From NCBI GenBank assembly GCA_041484525.1, contig JBGPHT010000019.1, positions 1-64,000 of the forward strand: a DNA stretch of 64,000 nt, read 5' to 3'. Position numbers and translations under genes: made by a program. The notes under the pieces are model-generated. The model was not told the origin of the DNA. It saw only the letters and a program-made list of their open reading frames with translations, and did not search any database. The stretch is from JBGPHT01 sp041484525. GTDB lineage: Bacteria > Acidobacteriota > Terriglobia > Bryobacterales > Bryobacteraceae. The first letter of the stretch is position 1. Each line of letters opens with the position of its first letter. Positions 62,396-64,000 of this stretch are shown here, piece after piece.

Positions 62396-63544
62396 TCACT
62401 CGCGGGCCTTTGGGCGCCGCCATTTGAGTACAAGGCGATAACGGTCCAAATTAACCTGAGAACCAAGCGCCTTCCCTTCGCGATTCAAAACGCTTCGTAG
62501 CCATTCGTTATCCTCACCGCCCGCGCGGCACAGCCGAAAGCGTTTGGTCTCGAAGGGCGTCATCTCCAGACGCAAGAGGGCTCCTGTTTCCGGATCGATC
62601 GTGACGAAATATGCCAACACCAAATGACTGCGAAATCTTTCGTATCCTGCTATGCCCTCGTAGTCGTTGAGGAAGTCACCACAACCGTAGAGAATCAGCT
62701 TGTGCTTATAGACCTCGATTCCTTTCGCGTGGTGCGAGGAATGGCCATGGACCAGGTCGATACCGGCTCCATCTATCACGTTGTGCGCGAAGGTTTGGTG
62801 GCGCTGGGGAATCTCATAACCCCAGTTCTCGCCCCAATGAATCGACAGCACAGCCATGTCCCGCGGCCGTTTCAGTTTCGCCACCTGCTCAGAGAGCCGA
62901 CTGACTGTTCGGTCGGAGAAGTCGGCCAGCAACGCGACTCCGGGCTTTGCCTCGTTTGCCGCCCCCCCAGCCCCGATCCCGCTGTCGGCCGTTCCAGCCG
63001 CAAACACGAGCGCTCTCGAATTGGCGCCGGTGTCGATCGCCGCAGGCGCCAATGCCTCTGCCAGGTTTCGTCCTGCTCCCACGGTCTTGATCCCGGCTTT
63101 TCGCAGCGTGCATATTGTCTCGACGAGTCCGGAAGGTCCGAAGTCAAGAACATGATTATTTGACAACACGCAGCAATCAATCTTCGCGGCCGTCAGGCAC
63201 GCTATATTTGCCGGGTGCATCCGGTAGTTGATGCCCTTTGGCTCAAGGTCTTCACTCGTAGTGATACTGGTCTCGAGGTTGATGATTCGCGCTGCCGGCG
63301 CAACCCGCTCGATTTCCTCAACGGCATCTCCCCAGACATACGAAAACTCGACCGGCTTGGCGATGGGGCCGTTACTCCTCTCCGCCATGGCCACATATTC
63401 GAGCGCAGATCGCACATATGGCTCATAAAGCACTGGACTTGAAGGATGGGCGAAGACCTGATCGACGCCCCTGCCGGTCATTACATCGCCGCACAAAAAC
63501 AATACGACAGGTCTCTGGGTCATCGCTGCTGCGGTCGTTGTCAT
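62396..63544 (-). CDS. CapA family (PgsA-like) metallophosphatase-fold protein
   Basis: A 382-residue protein with the CapA pattern: LFLCGDVMTGRGVD (residues 15-28), NLETSIT, LSNNHVLDFG, SIHWGENWGYE, HGHSSHHAKG and YGCGDFLNDY, the calcineurin-like metal ligands. The family is linked to poly-gamma-glutamate or capsule synthesis; no CapB/CapC is nearby and no signal peptide is seen, so a stand-alone role is likely. The dormancy-regulon protein Rv0574c is of this family. Divergent from the Hsp20 gene (194 bp between). Confidence 0.9.
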   Translation of the reverse strand: MTTTAAAMTQRPVVLFLCGDVMTGRGVDQVFAHPSSPVLYEPYVRSALEYVAMAERSNGPIAKPVEFSYVWGDAVEEIERVAPAARIINLETSITTSEDLEPKGINYRMHPANIACLTAAKIDCCVLSNNHVLDFGPSGLVETICTLRKAGIKTVGAGRNLAEALAPAAIDTGANSRALVFAAGTADSGIGAGGAANEAKPGVALLADFSDRTVSRLSEQVAKLKRPRDMAVLSIHWGENWGYEIPQRHQTFAHNVIDGAGIDLVHGHSSHHAKGIEVYKHKLILYGCGDFLNDYEGIAGYERFRSHLVLAYFVTIDPETGALLRLEMTPFETKRFRLCRAGGEDNEWLRSVLNREGKALGSQVNLDRYRLVLKWRRPKARE

Positions 63545-63738
63545 TTGCGGCCCGTGCGTGTCCCTCGGCTACTACCTTTGTACTCTGAATGCCCAGCCAG
63601 TGATATGCCTCAGGGTTGGGTGCATTCACCCTCATAGTCCAAGCGCTAACACTGAGGAGACTAAACATGTGGGAGTTGGATATCGGCATGTCGAATGCTG
63701 CATATTTTGTAGACCGAGCGTAGGAAGGAGATGTTCTG

Positions 63739-64000
63739 ATGCAAAATGTGTCGATTCAAACAAGTGGGGGAAAGGCAGGTGCCGAACCCGTTTCTATCTT
63801 CGAAGAGATCGGGAAGCGGTTAGAGCATGTCCGGCGGCGGGCGTTTGGGTTGTTCGAGCAACGAGGGTGTGAACTTGGCCATGCCCTCGATGACTGGCTC
63901 AAGGCCGAGCACGAAGTGCTGGGATGGCCGGCAGCGGAATTGGCTGAGAAGGACATGACGTATGAAGTGAAGATAACGCTTCCCGGCTTCGAACCTAAAG
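63739..64000 (+). CDS. DUF2934-Hsp20 small heat shock protein (partial, runs off the window)
   Basis: The first 87 residues from ATG 63739 (AAGGAG 8 nt upstream). Residues about 20-60 form a DUF2934-like helix pair (RRRAFGLFEQRG, then ALDDWLKAEHEVLG), followed by the beginning of the alpha-crystallin domain (TYEVKITLPGFEPK). Small heat shock proteins hold denatured proteins in a refoldable state. The N-terminal DUF2934 in place of the usual variable arm is typical of Acidobacteria and other environmental bacteria. HspX (Rv2031c) is the mycobacterial dormancy counterpart. Confidence 0.85.
   Translation, partial: MQNVSIQTSGGKAGAEPVSIFEEIGKRLEHVRRRAFGLFEQRGCELGHALDDWLKAEHEVLGWPAAELAEKDMTYEVKITLPGFEPK

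Overview
The window is GC-rich chromosomal DNA from a bacterium that looks like a member of the Acidobacteriota (Solibacter/Bryobacter type). The evidence is indirect: Pkn-type kinases fused to TolB-like propellers, BNR-repeat proteins, a PadR-ABC cassette, DUF2934 proteins, a HipA-like/DUF3037 pair and the general protein style. There is no rRNA, tRNA or CRISPR array. Gene functions come from recognised motifs and protein families; no database was searched.

Left part (1-33 kb), mostly core and regulatory genes: RRM RNA-binding protein, fatty acid desaturase, a broken DinB-like gene, a membrane Ser/Thr kinase with a sensor propeller overlapping a family 2 glycosyltransferase, a histone H1-like protein, a BNR propeller and a second glycosyltransferase. 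A 78-bp tandem repeat follows, then a frameshifted HipA-like gene with DUF3037. Next come a TIGR01777 protein, a split DMT transporter pair, DUF1385-prfA-prmC, a haem/copper/TPR protein divergent from padR-ABC-permease, a HEPN-like gene, dinB (Pol IV), MoxR, a YchF-like GTPase, and the reverse-strand operon nfeD-slipin-SPOR-lipA-lnt. A perfect 31-bp-arm palindrome separates ychF from lnt. lexA and a DUF2934 gene close this section.

Middle part (33-38.6 kb), a scar region: an unknown protein, a BrnTA toxin-antitoxin pair, the C-terminal remnant of a second kinase-propeller gene carrying a frame-breaking duplication, a frameshifted tyrosine recombinase, and rearranged IS4 transposase fragments.

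Right part (38.6-64 kb), an apparent energy-stress/dormancy island: PEP synthase, MBL hydrolase, phosphoribosyltransferase, HPF fused to a cold-shock domain, M50 protease with CBS domains, acyl-ACP synthetase/acyltransferase fusion, Hrp1-like CBS protein, pstSCAB-phoU, BON protein, tandem UspA protein, B12-dependent ribonucleotide reductase, a ligase remnant, baeRF protein, second CBS protein, archease, RtcB, CapA and a DUF2934-Hsp20 protein cut by the window end. About eleven of these match family by family the DosR dormancy regulon of Mycobacterium tuberculosis, and baeRF-(CBS)-archease-RtcB repeats the order Rv2629-Rv2630-Rv2631. This is the main finding: a likely dormancy/hypoxia programme in an acidobacterium with no DosR-type regulator in view. 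Its genes would jointly park ribosomes (HPF), maintain dNTP supply without oxygen (class II RNR), protect proteins (Hsp20), repair RNA (RtcB/archease), sense adenylates (CBS, Usp) and shift carbon flux toward PEP (PpsA).
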